Shown: positions 33,457 to 46,154 of the stretch, in pieces
Layout of the letters: each line of letters begins with the position of its first letter
Numbering within the stretch: position 1 is the first letter of the stretch
Assembly: GCA_033398695.1 (NCBI GenBank)
Contig: CM065801.1
Location: forward strand, 1,612,001-1,676,000
From: Orobanche coerulescens
Lineage: Eukaryota > Streptophyta > Magnoliopsida > Lamiales > Orobanchaceae
Length of the DNA: 64,000 nucleotides
Direction of reading: 5' to 3'
The notes under the pieces: generated by a model
The model's input: the letters and a program-made list of their open reading frames with translations, nothing else
What the model was told of the DNA's origin: nothing
The model's database searches: none
Position numbers and translations under genes: made by a program

Positions 33457-34140
33457 GTGCCTGTGACTCGGCTCGACCGTAAGATGTTCGGGTTGATCCA
33501 CTCACTTTTATGTGCCATGATGACCCATGTGCGGTTGCTCAATCATCATTGCGCCACTCTGACCGGATTAATCGAGAGAACTCTCCCGTATGAGACGGCT
33601 GCTAAGGAAAGTGCTGAACAACAACCTTCATCTTTCAGAAAGAAATCAACGAAGCGTAATCAACCCAAAGGCGGTCAGTCAACCTTCAAGAAGCCTCGTG
33701 TGAGCCCTATCGTTTCTGAGCGACCTTCTACGGCGCATAATCGTGCGGGATCTCATTCCCGAGCAGCCAGTTCGGCCATCACCTGTTTCAATTGTGGAAC
33801 GCCGGGTCATTTCAGCACTGAGTGTCTGAAACCGTCTATCACGTGCTATAATTGTGGGAATTTTGGGCATAAGGCCCGTTTTTTCCGAAAGGACTCCAAG
33901 TCGGCTCCGGTGGCATCTCAGGCCCCGAAGCAACCAGCGTTTCAGAATCAGACTGCTTTGTCATCATCGTTTAAGGCAATGGAAGCAAATAGAGTTGGAG
34001 CTCGTATTTATCAGACGGGAGCGTCCGGTTCGGAGACCGGCAAGTCCCAGATTCATATGACGAGGAGGATCGACGATCCGGTGGCCCGAGTGATTTCAGG
34101 TATACTTGTAATTTTATTTCAACTTGTGTGTACCTTTTGA
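33457..34140 (+). pseudogene. gag with two zinc knuckles, inner Gypsy element
   Basis: A 227-codon open stretch holding the C-terminal part of gag, which packages element RNA. After a basic, Ser-rich linker there are two knuckles: CFNCGTPGHFSTEC (about 33784-33825), intact, and CYNCGNFGHKARFF (about 33844-33885), whose last Cys is replaced by Phe. The usual gag coat domain upstream (32900-33450) cannot be followed in frame and that stretch is rich in CATTCATT repeats. A protease-like active site DAGTPHSFIF follows at about 34137-34170 in another frame. Confidence 0.8.
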
Positions 34141-34477
34141 TGCTGGTACACCGCATTCATTCATTTTCGAATCATGCTTGAATAGACTTATTTCGGGATA
34201 GTCCTATTGCTTGTGGACCTCATACCATCGGTCTACCTGACGATGGAAGAATTTTCGGAATCATACCTAAGTAAGCTTAGTAACCGCGATTGGTTGGTGG
34301 GCCTAATCGTGGTGAATTTATCTTAGGACGATGTAATTTCGGTATTAGTTGGTTTAACCGTCTTAATACTATCCTCAGTGTTTGTTAGCGTTTGGTCGCT
34401 ATTTTCCGTCGTTGGTTGTTGAATGTGTGCTTCAGGGAAGTAATCCCCGTTGTTCCAGAAGAAGTATTATTATGACG

Positions 34478-34830
34478 AAAGCAGAGAAATTCCGCAATCA
34501 AACTATTCAATCATTCATTGTATCATTCTCATCGATTGGCCTTTCTAGGACAATCGAGTTATTCAATCATTCCTTGTATTATTTCCATCGATTGGCTTTT
34601 CTAAGACAATCGAGTCATTCAATCATTCATTCATTGTATCATTTTCATCGATTGGCCTTTCTAGGGCAATCGAGTTATTCAATCATTCATTGTATCATCT
34701 TCATCGATTGACCTTTCTAAGGCAATCGAGTTGTTCAATCATTATTGGTATCTCTTTTTATCGATTGACCATTCTAGGGCAATCGAAATGTTCAATCATT
34801 CGTGGTATCATTGTCATCGATTGACGATGT
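34478..34830 (+). repeat. ~60-bp minisatellite between protease and reverse transcriptase
   Basis: Five to six degenerate copies of a unit with the core CATCGATTGGCCTTTCTAGG, then CAATCGAGTTATTCAATCATTC. It sits where plant Gypsy pol continues from protease to reverse transcriptase and disrupts it. Confidence 0.88.
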
Positions 34831-34859
34831 ATTTCCGTGACGAGTTATCCGGTTGCCTT

Positions 34860-35640
34860 CACATAGAGTAAGGGAATTCAGGAGTGAGTTGGAGCCGCAC
34901 GTCCCCTTTATCGAAGGCACCGTATCGGATGGCCCCACTGTAATGCAGGAGTTGAAGAATCAACTTGAGGAATAGTTCGAGAAAGGTTATCTCCGACCGA
35001 TTGCGTCCCCGTGAGGAGCACCAGTGTGATCTGTCAAGGAGAAGGATGGCTCGTCTCGTGTGTGTATTAATTACCGGGAGTTGAACAGATAATGATCAAG
35101 AGTAGTATCCTTTACCTCGTATTGATGATCTTTTAGATCAACTTCGTGGAGCTTCGTATTTTCCAAGATCGACTTAAGATCTGGATATCACCGATGGATT
35201 CGAGAGTCGGATATCGCGAGGACAGCGTTTCATACACGCTATGGTCATTATGAGTTCGTAGTTATGCCGTTCGGGCTAACTATTGCACTGTGGTATTCAT
35301 GGGGGTTAATGAATCGGGTTTTCATCGACTTTTTGGATCAGTTTGTTGTTTTCTTCATCGACGACATTTTGATTTATTCTCGTAGCCGAGAGGAATACGA
35401 GGTTCATCTTTATCGGGTTCTCGACGTGTTGAGACGAGAGCAACTTTATGGAAGGTTTTCCAAATATGAGTTACGGAGGTCCGAGTGACTTTCTCGGGCA
35501 TGTAATTTCATCTGCCAGAGTTCGTGTCGACCCTCGAAGACGGAGGCTATCCGAGATTTGCAACCTCAAAGATGTTAAGGAAATCCGATGTTTCCTCGGA
35601 TTAGTGGTTAATTATCCAACCCACGGACGGAGCTAGCAAC
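34860..35640 (+). pseudogene. Reverse transcriptase relic, inner Gypsy element
   Basis: Recognisable pieces in order: KEKDGSSRVCINYRELNR (about 35037-35090), [14 protein letters not shown] (about 35163-35195), [20 protein letters not shown] (about 35223-35282), the catalytic [10 protein letters not shown] box (about 35350-35382, the FVDD equivalent), SKYEL (about 35457-35475) and FLGHVIS. Several stops and shifts separate them. The RNase H region (35640-35830) is barely recognisable, ending ILYHPARRA. Confidence 0.85.
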
Positions 35641-36109
35641 CGTGGTTTTCGTGTTGAAAATTTGGCGTCGTTACCTTTATGGCATCACCGTCGATCTTCA
35701 CCAATCACAAGAGTTGATGTATATATTTACTCGAAGGAGTTAAATATGCGAGAGACGGTGGTTGGAATTAATCAAAGATTTTGATATCGATATCCTTTAC
35801 CACCCGGCAAGGCGAGCATTGTCGCCGACGCCTTGGGTCGTAAGTCCGTTCGGAGCAGATGCTTGCTCGTTTAACAATTCGAAGGAGCTCCAACAGAATT
35901 CCTTAGACCCGAGATCGAGGTCCGGCTTCAATCGGGGACAGACTTTGTATGTTAGAGATTTCATCATCTCTTGAGGATCCAATCGGGGAGAATCGGTGGT
36001 TCGGACCCGCATTGTTGCGCATTCTTGAGGATGTGGCTCGTGGAAAGCCCTGGATTCGTGATCCACGAGGATGGACTTTTGAGATTTAAGAATCGGATGT
36101 GTGTACTGC

Positions 36110-37367
36110 GAATGACGAGTTGAAAAACTCTATTTTGAGAGAAGCTCATGCTACCCCTTATTCGTTCATCCTGGGTCCAAGAAGATGTACAAAGACTTGA
36201 AACAAAATTACCGATGGAGTAATATGAAGCGAGAAGTCGCAGAATTTGTTTCGAGATGCTTAACTCACAACAAGTCAAGATGGAACCTCAAGACCGCGAG
36301 TATGTCGATACCGCTCCCTATTCCGTAATGGAAGTGGGAAGACATTTCTATGGAATTCATCACGAATTGCCGACAGTCGTCGGGGCATAAATACGATCCG
36401 AGTGATCGCGATCGCTTTACTAATTTAGCTCATTTCCTTGAAATCAAGGATATGTGGAGTCCCAAGAGACGCCCGATTGTTCATCAAAGAGATAGTGAGA
36501 CTTCATGGTACTCCTAAAAGTATCGTTTCGATCGTGATGCAGTTTTGTCACATTTTGGAAATCGATTCATCGTGCTATGGGAACTCGGCTTAATCTCAAG
36601 ATCGCCTTTCATCCTCGGTCTGGACAATCGAGAGAACTATTCGGACATTAGAGGACATGTTGAGGGCATGCGTCCTCGATTGGAAGGACGATTGGGAAGC
36701 CCAACTACCACTGATCGAGTTCACGTACAGTATAGTTGGCATGCCTCCATTAAGATGGCACCTTACGAGGACTTGTACAGTCGTCGTTGTGGATCTCCTT
36801 TGTGTTGGGATGACTTGTCAGAATCAATCGACACCGAACCCGACATGCTTATAGCCGCCCGGGAGAAGGTAGCTTTGATCAAGAGTCGTATGTTGACATT
36901 TCGAGTCGGCAAATCATATGCGATAAATCGTCGTCGACCACTAGAGTTCGAGACGGGTGACCATGTTTTGGTCAAGGTATCCCAGTCGAGGTATTTTCCG
37001 TTTCGGAAAATGGGGAAGTTAGTCCGAGATTCATTGGACCGTTTGAAATTTTGGATCGAGTAGGCGAGTTAGCTTATCGATTGGCTTTACCTCCGGCTTT
37101 GAGCGGGATTCATAATGTGTTTCACGCCTCTCGATTGGAAGTATGTTGCCGACCCGAGTCACATACTTGATTGACGAAATCGAGATCGCGGATGATCATT
37201 CGTACGAGGAGCGTCCTGTACGAGTGTTAGAGCGACGAATCAAACAGTTGAGGAACAAGACGATCCCTTTGGTCAAGATTCAGTGGTCTAGACACGGAGT
37301 CGAAGAGGCCACTTGGGAAACCGAGGAGAATATGCGGGAGTGTTATCCCGAGTTGTTTGACCCTTAG
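36110..37367 (+). pseudogene. Integrase and chromodomain-like relic, inner Gypsy element
   Basis: Starts with the zinc-binding region (EAHATPYS at about 36149, then FVSRCLTHNKSR). The core segment contains WEDISMEFI (about 36337-36362) and the GNRFIVLWELG-type stretch near 36555-36600. A GPY/F-type region precedes AYRLALPPALSGIHNVFHASRLE (about 37074-37140). The last frame (37143-37367) has VLERRIKQLRNKTIPLVKIQWSRHGVEEATWETEENM, close to the chromodomain-like tail of plant chromoviruses. Stops and frameshifts are scattered. Confidence 0.85.
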
Positions 37368-37401
37368 TTTCGGGGACGAAATTCTTTTAAGGGGGGGTGT
37401 A

Positions 37402-39763
37402 TGTAATACCCGGTTGTAATTCAGACAATATCAATCATTAATTTCATTCGGTGATTGTCACTCTGTGGATTTTCACTCAATTATAATCATTCATCAATCA
37501 TGTTCTTTCACCGTGTTCACCGTTCGGAAAAACTTCGAGTTGTGTATCGTTATTGTTCATTGTTTCAACTTTCCTCATATGAGTTCGACTTTGTTAGATC
37601 ACCATTAATTTTTGGTAACTCCAAAAATTCTAAATCTTTGCAAATTATAGAGCATCGAGTTAGCTTTCCAATGGTTCAAACGGTGAGTCAATCGGAGTCC
37701 GGACGAGAGAGTTATGGTCGTTTTAACTCAACCGCTCATTTTTCAGTTTTGGCCGATCACTGCCGAACGAACTCGGCCGTGTCGTCCGACACGGCCCGTG
37801 CCGTACTCGTCCGGAAAGTGCCGAAGTGTCTGCCTCAGGACCCGACCGTGTCGTCTGGCACGGCCGAGTCGAACCCTTCCGGATAAGCCAGAAGCGACTG
37901 CCGACACGCCCGACCGTGTCGTCTGGCACGGTCGAGTCATGCCGAGTCGCTGTCGGACGGGTCACTGTCGGGAGGCCCTCCGCGCCGCGACCGTGTCAAG
38001 CAGGACACGGTCGAGTCCCTGTCGGCCAACTGTCGGCCAGCTGTGCGACACGACCGTGCCGATCGGCACGGGCCGTGTCCGGCAGGCAGTCAACTCCCTT
38101 AAATTCGTTTTTTTTCAGCATTTCAGCCATTTTTCCCCTTTTCTTCACCTTCAACCGAGAGAGTAAGTTTGAGGGAGGTTTTTTTCCTTCACAAATCATT
38201 TGGGTGTTTGATTTTCTTCATCTCCTTTCGATCGTGAAGCCCGGATAATCAATCTAACGCGTGTTCTTCGGATTAAAGTACTTGGATCATCAAGAGGTAA
38301 TTCCTTCAACACTTTGGACTTCGATTTTGTGTTGAGATATGATGTTTTGGACGTTATAATCATGTTATATGAAGGGATATGTATATGATTATGAGTTTGT
38401 ATAAGGATTCATTGGATTATTGAGGAATTATTCGAGAACACCTTGAAAATCGAGTTGGAATTGGGGATTTTCGACTAATTGTTGTTATAATCACGTTTTT
38501 GGATATTCATAACGGATTATTGATCGTATTGGAGATGTTTTGTTGGTTTGAAACACTTCTTGGGGGATTTGATATTGGTATATTGAGGTTTGATTGTAAA
38601 CAATCGGAGTTTAGTCGCAACGTGTTTGATTTAATGCCTCTATGGACTTAGTTTAATCGTATCGACGTTTTGAGTTCGTTATATTCATGTTTGATTCGTA
38701 TATTGAACGGATTGTTGGTAATTATATTTATTCAAGGTTGTTCGAGCGACCGATATCTCAATTAGGACGTTGTTCGTGGACGGACATTCTTCATCGTTGT
38801 TGTGTAAGTTAATTCTTACTCGGTTAAAAGGATATTCATCCCTTTTGTTGTTGTTCATTCATAATCATAACTCATTCATTATTATATTAATCATATCAAA
38901 ACTTGTTGTTATCAATTAATCGTTTGACCATAAGGAGCAGCGGTTCCAATCTTTTCATTGAGCTGTCATTTATTTCGTTACCATTCCACCTCGGTGAGTC
39001 ATTATTCATTTTCGATGTCACTTTTGTTATATCGTGGCATTTCGGGTCATACTGGCGTGCCGGTTGGTATGTGTAGGATTTTCATGTCGGGCACATTATA
39101 GTCGTGTGTTGGTTGATGGCCTCACATTGGATTGTGCACACGAGATTGATTGTTTCGTGAGACTGATTAGGTACAAGACCACGCGTGTATTGATCGTTGG
39201 TGGCTTGTGCACGGACACATTTCCATCCCGGGCGTAGTGTGGCGCCACCCTTTGAGCCGTACTGTTAGTTGATTCATATAGCATGTTTGATTGCGTATGT
39301 TTCGACAGGATATTTCATAATTTCAGATATAATCATGATTGTGTATTTTCAACCCTTGAGGATTGTTGTTCTTTGTAACTGACCCCGTTTGGGGATTTTG
39401 TTTTTCAGGTCATGGCAAGGCAAACGCACGGGAACAACATGTTGATGTCGAGGAGTCCTAGTGATACTAATAGGGGGCCCCGATCTTTCAGTTATTCATG
39501 TTATTGTCCTTTATTTTCCGCTGCAGACTTTCATTTGAATACTCCGTTTCATTCAGTGTTGTGTATTTTATCTTCATATAAAATACACTAGTATTCGGTA
39601 TTGTCCTGGTGTGTTGTAACTAAACTCCTCATCGGAGTAATTATTGTTGTAATGTAGTTCGGTACTACATTTATCTTGTGTAATTCATTCATTTTCATTT
39701 GCCTGGTGGGTCCCAGTTGGGGATCTACGGCACTGTAATATCCGCCTAGTTTGGGGTGTTACA
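37402..39763 (+). repeat. Inner Gypsy, 3' LTR
   Basis: 2362 bp, partner of 30490-32822. The shared LTR block is 37581-37720 and the GC-rich island 37748-38095, with GACACGGCCGTGTC-like palindromes. Confidence 0.92.
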
Positions 39764-39768
39764 TCTTG

Positions 39769-40770
39769 CGGGGACTCCGAGGTTCGGGGCTTGCTAGCCC
39801 GATATCGGGATAACTTGTGGGGTTATCATCGGGTATGTCTTGCGGGGACTCCGAGGTTCGTGGCTTGTTAGCGCGATGCCGGGATAACTTATGGTTGTGG
39901 TTTGGTTGTGATATTCGTGTCGTGGAAACATGTGATTTGATATGTTTTTCCTATTGGGTTATTCACTCGGGTTTGTTCTTCGGGAGCATCTGAGGTTCGT
40001 GGCTTGTTAGCACGGGACACGAATAATCCTTAGGAACATGTGATTTGTGATTTGGGTCACGGACCCCGTGTTTTGTGAAATGGGTTGTGGACCCTGCGTA
40101 TTGTTACCGGAACTTGAATTTTGGAAAATGACTTTTGGGCTGTGTCCCTAAATGTTTTCGAAAGGTTTTAGAATTCTTATATCCCAAATGTTTTCTAAAC
40201 TCCCGAGATCGTCAAATGTTTTGTAATATGGACATTGGGTTATTTCCTACCTTTCACGTTTTGAATGGTTTGATCAAGTAAATTTTCTCGGGAAGTATAT
40301 TCGCGATTATTCTGTTTTTGTGGAGTATGATATGTATGGCTTGTTTTCGTATTTATACTTGCACTAGCAAAACAGTGGAGTTTTGCTAACCCCCGAGTAT
40401 TCGGGGGGTGGATGTCTATTTTTGCATTCAGGTTTTGGAGCATAGCATAGGGTCGGCACGAAGGATGATGAAAGATGAACGATACTAATCACACGGGGAT
40501 CTGTTGATGTCGTTTTGGTCTAGTTGTATTTTCTTTTCCGCTGCAGTATCTTTTCCCCATTGTACGGGAGTTTATTGTATTTTGACCCCTGCGTGGGTAT
40601 GTGTTTGGAATTGAGTTGTATGTTATTATTGAAAGACCAAGTCGGTCTACTGAGTCATTTTAGCCTTAAAGGCGAGGTTTAGATGTTTGATTTTATGTTA
40701 TCAGCCTGGTATATCCTCGAGGAGAGGGTCTACGGCGTGTAATATCCCTGAGCGGATTGGGGGTGTTACA
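39769..40770 (+). repeat. LARD #2, 5' LTR, second part
   Basis: Resumes the LTR interrupted at 30489; matches 45154-46154. It includes the CCCCCGA/TCGGGGG hairpin (40390-40407) and ends GGGTGTTACA before the primer-binding site. Confidence 0.92.
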
Positions 40771-43572
40771 TAAATGGTATCAGAGATTAGGTTGTGGAAA
40801 CCTAGGCTGTCGGGTCAGTGGTGTCTGTTGAGTTTTGTCTTGTCGGATTATGTCTGACTAAGTCGTGTCGCGACGCGTCGTCTGAGTTTGTTGGTCGTGA
40901 TTAGTATCGTGGGCGATCTTCATCTTCGTGCGACCTGTGAATGTAAGTCTCCCTTCTTTGTGTTGTGCCTCGTGTGACACGAGCTATTTTTATGATTATT
41001 TGTTAAGTGACGGAATCCTCTTATGGATTTTGATTTCGTGATATGTGGTTATTTGACTCTCATATTTCGTTCATATGAGGAGTAGTGTTGTTGGATTGTG
41101 CATGTTGAACTATATTTCTTTTATCCGCTGCGTGAGTTCTTTTGTAATGACTTTCGGTATTTTACCGACCGAGTTTTATTTCGAAAACCGATTCCCTTAA
41201 CCGAGTTTTTGGCATTATGGCCTTGACCGCTTTGACGAAATTCTTATGACGGTATTTAGTATGTTGTAAATGGCTTTCGTGAGTTTTTGAAATATTACCG
41301 TCATCGGCCTTTTTGGCGTTTTTGTAAATGGTTTTTAGCCTGGTGAGTTCCGGCGCGGGACCCACGGCGCTATAATGTTTTGTGTAATTACCTGAAATTT
41401 TTGGGCATTCTAGCCCATTGAATTATCTTTGAAAAACTTGAGTATCTTAGAAAATAAATTTCGAGACGTACTTTCAAACTGAATTATTTTCTCGTGGTAC
41501 ATCCAAGATGCCACGATATGTTTCAAAATTCTTCTACCGCGAGGACCCAAAATGTTTTGAGATATTTTCAATATTTTATAAACGCTTTTACTTAGACCCG
41601 AGGGTCGAATATTTCCGAAAGTTTTTCACGAAAAGAAAGTGTTCTCATTTTTATCAAATGCGAGATGGTTCTCCAAAGTCTCGATAACGATGTTTCACGT
41701 TTGTACTTTTTCTTGAAAGGTGATACTCAAGATCAACCGGCATTTTTCTAAATTATTTTCAAAATGATGTTTTCATTTTTAACAAAAAAAATCTATCCAT
41801 TCCCGTTTGAGGGCTGGATATGTATGTATGATGTTTGCTTTGTCGTTATGATGTTACTCCCGAGTATGATCGAATTGGTGGCATGAATGTCGAGGCGTTG
41901 CCACGCATTTGTTGTACTAGCCCTCTGTGAGAGGTGTGAACTGGTGTTTACTGTTTATCACCTCGTGGTGATTTGCGTGTTGTCGCACGAGTGTGGGTTG
42001 TTAAAGCTTGGATTTTTGTGCGTTTATGCACATGTGTGATTGTTTCATGCTGTTTGTAATTATGTGTTGGCTATCGTTCGGGCCGTTGAAGTCGCCGAAC
42101 GATACCGTCGTTGTTGTAGTGTTTGTGTGTGTATTACTTTACGATGGTAATCGTTATATATGATATGTGTTATGATTCCTTGTTGTGCTGAGTTGGCATC
42201 TCCGGTATGTTGTTTTGCGGTGTTATGTTCCATTGTATCTAGCATTTGTATTTTCGGTATGCCGAGCCGAGGCATTTCAACCGTGATGTGCCGGGGGAAT
42301 GTACGTGCAAATTGTCCTTCTCGTCAGTAACACATTTCGAGTGTAGACTCGAGGGACACCGATTCGCTTGCGAATGGCTACCGAGACTTTTGAGTTCGCG
42401 TCAAAGACAGATATCAGAATCGGCTTTGAGAGGCCTTTGAAGGATGTTTCTGTCGATTGCCTGTTGAGTCGTCTCCTTGATTTCGTTATTGTGAGTAGCG
42501 GGGACGACCTTCTTTTATAAGAGGTCGAATGTAATACTCGTATTGTTTTTGGACTTCTTCATTTCCTCTTTCTCAAGTCTATCGATTCACTCGTGTTCGT
42601 TGATACTGTCTGAACTTGTTCTGTATTTCGGTTTCATCGTTCGAACGAGTTGTGATCTTGTTTTGGGTCGCTCTGGTTATCGCTGTGACTTTTCCGAGTT
42701 CGGTTTGATTCTTGTGAACCTTGTTCGGAAGTAACATCTTTTGGTTCTACTAGTTCTTTTAATCGAAGTGGATCGGATTTAGAACTTCTGTATTTTCGAC
42801 TCTGTCGACTCGTTTATGTTCGTTGACATTTTCTGAGCTTGTCCTGCCCCTTGCTTTTGTTGATCGAACGAGCGTGGTATTGTTTCGGAATAACTCGTTT
42901 GTCGTTGTGACTTTTCAATTTCTATTCCCTCTCGTGTGGATCTTATGTGAATGCATATGTTGTTGTTTTCACCGGATCATATATTGTCTCGAGTCGAGAT
43001 GTGAATCTTGGAGTTGTTGTTTGAATTTTTATTGTTCTTCGTGATTCGAACATGATCGTTCGATTTTTGTTGTCTCGATCTTTGTGGTTCGATCGTTTGA
43101 TTGTTCGGTTTTTGTTGATCTCGCTTCACGATTGTTGAGCGTTCAGACTTCTTCGTAATTCCCTTAAGTTCGGGAAATTAGTCTCGTTTTCGATCTTCCA
43201 ACCCTTGGGCGGTGGAATTCCGTATTAGTTCAGCGATTGGCTCGCATTTCGATTGATGTACCGTTGGGTTGGTCAATCATACTAACTTTCGTTCGTTGTG
43301 TTTTGTGATTGTCGGATAATTGACTTGGCTATATCATCCGTTTGATGACGCTTGTCATTTGTTGGTTTTATTGTATCCCTAACGGCGACGTTGTGTTGGT
43401 CGTCGTGGAGCGTGTTTTTACGCCGTATGTCTCTTTGCGTTTCTTGCAGCGTTTCGCCGTTGGGCGCGAGTTTTCTATTTTTGTGTATCTCGTCGATTTT
43501 TCCTGGCGGGTATATTGCTCCCCCCTACTTGTTTTAAGTTTCGGGACGAAACTTCTTTTAAGGAGGGTAGAA
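40771..43572 (+). other. Interior of LARD #2
   Basis: 2.8 kb without a credible coding frame, homologous along its length to 3519-6306. It shares a TGGTATCAGAG primer-binding site, the TTCTTATGACGGTA-type segments near 41240, the knuckle relic, the internal PPT relic and the terminal PPT. Confidence 0.85.
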
Positions 43573-46154
43573 TGTAATATCCGCAATTTCGAATTTCGGT
43601 AATTTTCTTTTTTCGGAGGAAGTTCGTTTTGACAACTCTATCATGACCGTTTCGTCATTCCGAGAATGATTAATTCTGCACTTTTTGTCATCCGAGTTCG
43701 TTTCGGTGTCGTTTTGTTGAGTTCCGTGTCCTTAATCGACTTTTTCACGTGGGAGTTCGACTTTGTAAAGTCACCATTAATTCTTGGAAACTCCAAAAAT
43801 TCTGAATCTCTGCAATATTATAGAGCATCAAGTTAGCTTTCCAATAGTTCAAACGGTGAGTCAATCGGAGTCCAGACGAGAGAGTTATGGTCGAAATAGC
43901 TAAGACTACATGATGTGCCTTTTTCGTGTTGGAGTGGGTCAGACTGCAGCCGCGGCACACTTCAGCTGTGCCGCGGCACTAAGCTGATTCCTGGGCATTT
44001 TTTTTGGCCCTGGGCCGCGGCACACGGGCTTTTTCTGCGTTTTTAGCAGATTTTCGAGGAGAAAACTTCATTTTTCTCCTCTCTTCTTCCTCCTTCCATC
44101 TAGGGCGATTTGTGGGCGATTTGAGTGCTCCCAAACTTGTAGAGATCATCCACCTCAAGTCTTGTTGTAGATTTTCGACCTCTACTTGAATCATTCATTC
44201 AAATCAAGGTATTTTGGCTTGAACCCTTGTTTTTGTAGATTTGGGGATTTTTCTTGTTGATTTCGATTCCAATCCGTTTTTAATCAATTAATTGTTGTAT
44301 AAACGTTGTTTTGAACTTGTTCTACGGATTGGATACTCGTATCTTTGGTTCGTTCGACCCGAGGGGTGATTTCTTTGTTCTTGAAGGGTCTTGAACATTT
44401 AATGTTCGATTAAATGTTCGAATGCGTTCCCTTTGATAGTTTGTTGGGATTTCCGTTGTTTTTGGCCTTGATTCTCGTCGTAATCGTGTTTTATTATTCC
44501 TTACGGAGGATTATAGGTGCTCGATGATTCCGATGTTGAATTCCGTTGGTGATTGATGATTCATGTGGTGTTTTCCGTAGTAATTTTGGTCTTATCGCGT
44601 CTAGATAGTGTTCGGGAATTTGAGGGCTACCCGGCCGTATCCGTTCATTTTTCCATTGCTCGTGATATCGAGGCAAGTATCTTGCCCATACATTTCATAT
44701 TTCATCGGCATAATTATTGATAAATTATTTTATGCGAAATCCAATGTTTAATGAACGTTAAAAAGGATCGGTATGTCCTCGATAAATATTGTCTTTCAAC
44801 GATAATTCGAATACTTGGTGAATGGATATGTTCTCGGAATATGTGTGTTAGTTTCGTACGTTGAGAGACGTTATAATCGCATTGAGTGAATATAATAGAC
44901 CATAATTGTTTGTCGAGGATTGTGTATTGAATTGTATGTTTGTTCGGTGGGATTCGACATGATGTGATGTTAGTCGTTACTCCTTTGAAAGGAGGTTGTG
45001 ATGCTTAATGTTGCTTGTCTTGACAATCGACTATTGTTGTGTGCTTGTTGTATGTGATGTGCCTCCGGGTAGGATTGTTGAATCTCCGGGATCCATACTT
45101 GCTAGTATGGGTCGGGCGAAACCGTAGGGTTATCCAATACGGGTATGTCTTGCGGGGACTCCGAGGTTCGGGGCTTGCTAGCCCGATGCCGGGATAACTT
45201 GTGGGGTTATCATCGGGTATGTCTTGCGGGGACTCCGAGGTTCGTGGCTTGTTAGCGCGATGTCGGGATAACTTATGGTTGTGGTTTGGTTGTGATATTC
45301 GTGTCGTGGAAACATGTGATTTGATATGTTTTTCCTATTGGGTTATTCACTCGGGTTTGTTCTTCGGGAGCATCTGAGGTTCGTGGCTTGTTAGCACGGG
45401 ACACGAATAATCCTTAGGAACATGTGATTTGTGATTTGGGTCACGGACCCCGTGTTTTGTGAAATGGGTTGTGGACCCTGCGTATTGTTACCGGAACTTG
45501 AATTTTGGAAAATGACTTTTGGGCTGTGTCCCTAAATGTTTTCGAAAGGTTTTAGAATTCTTATATCCCAAATGTTTTCTAAACTCCCGAGATCGTCAAA
45601 TGTTTTGTAATATGGACATTGGGTTATTTCCTACCTTTCACGTTTTGAATGGTTTGATCAAGTAAATTTTCTCGGGAAGTATATTCGCGATTATTCTGTT
45701 TTTGTGGAGTATGATATGTATGGCTTGTTTTCGTATTTATGCTTGCACTAGCAAAACAGTGGAGTTTTGCTAACCCCTGAGTATTCGGGGGGTGGATGTC
45801 TATTTTTGCATTCAGGTTTTGGAGCATAGCACAGGGTCAGCACGAAGGATGATGAAAGATGAACGATACTAATCACACGGGGATCTGTTGATGTCGTTTT
45901 GGTCTAGTTGTATTTTCTTTTCCGCTGCAGTATCTTTTCCCCGTTGTACGGGAGTTTATTGTATTTTGACCCCTGCGTGGGTATGTGTTTGGAATTGAGT
46001 TGTATGTTATTATTGAAAGACCAAATCGGTCTACTGAGTCATTTTAGCCTTAAAGGCGAGGTTTAGATGTTTGATTTTATGTTATCAGCCTGGTAGATCC
46101 TCGAGGAGAGGGTCTACGGCGTGTAATATCCCTGAGCGGATTGGGGGTGTTACA
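43573..46154 (+). repeat. LARD #2, 3' LTR
   Basis: 2582-bp uninterrupted LTR beginning TGTAATATCCGC and ending GGGTGTTACA. Shared block 43753-43905, GC-rich island about 43942-44030, hairpin about 45773-45790 with one C to T change. Confidence 0.93.

Larger units (their letters stand above)
30490..39763 (+). mobile_element. Degenerate chromodomain Ty3/Gypsy retrotransposon nested in the LARD #2 LTR
   Basis: Flanked by TCTTG (30485-30489 and 39764-39768). 5' LTR is 30490-32822 and 3' LTR 37402-39763; both begin TGTAATACCCGGTTG and end GGGGTGTTACA. PBS TGGTATCGGAG (32827-32837) and PPT (37389-37401) are present. The interior (32823-37401) codes gag, protease, reverse transcriptase, integrase and a C-terminal chromodomain-like segment in the order of plant chromoviruses, probably of Tekay type, but with many stops and frame shifts, so it cannot act alone as read. 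It is the innermost and therefore last insertion of the nest. Confidence 0.93.
28897..46154 (+). mobile_element. LARD #2: non-coding LTR element inserted in the MULE Ulp1-like gene, itself split
   Basis: Target duplication ATTCT at 28892-28896 and 46155-46159. Excision in thought rejoins the MULE reading frame (...IKPVRI/AVRNKEDEP...). 5' LTR is 28897-30489 plus 39769-40770 (about 2595 bp after removing the inner insertion); 3' LTR is 43573-46154 (2582 bp). PBS TGGTATCAGAG is at 40775-40785 and the PPT at 43560-43572. The 2.8-kb interior (40771-43572) is homologous to that of LARD #1 and non-coding, with the same knuckle relic (about 42331-42375) and internal PPT relic (about 42496-42545). 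The LTRs look very similar to each other, so the insertion is fairly young. Confidence 0.93.
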
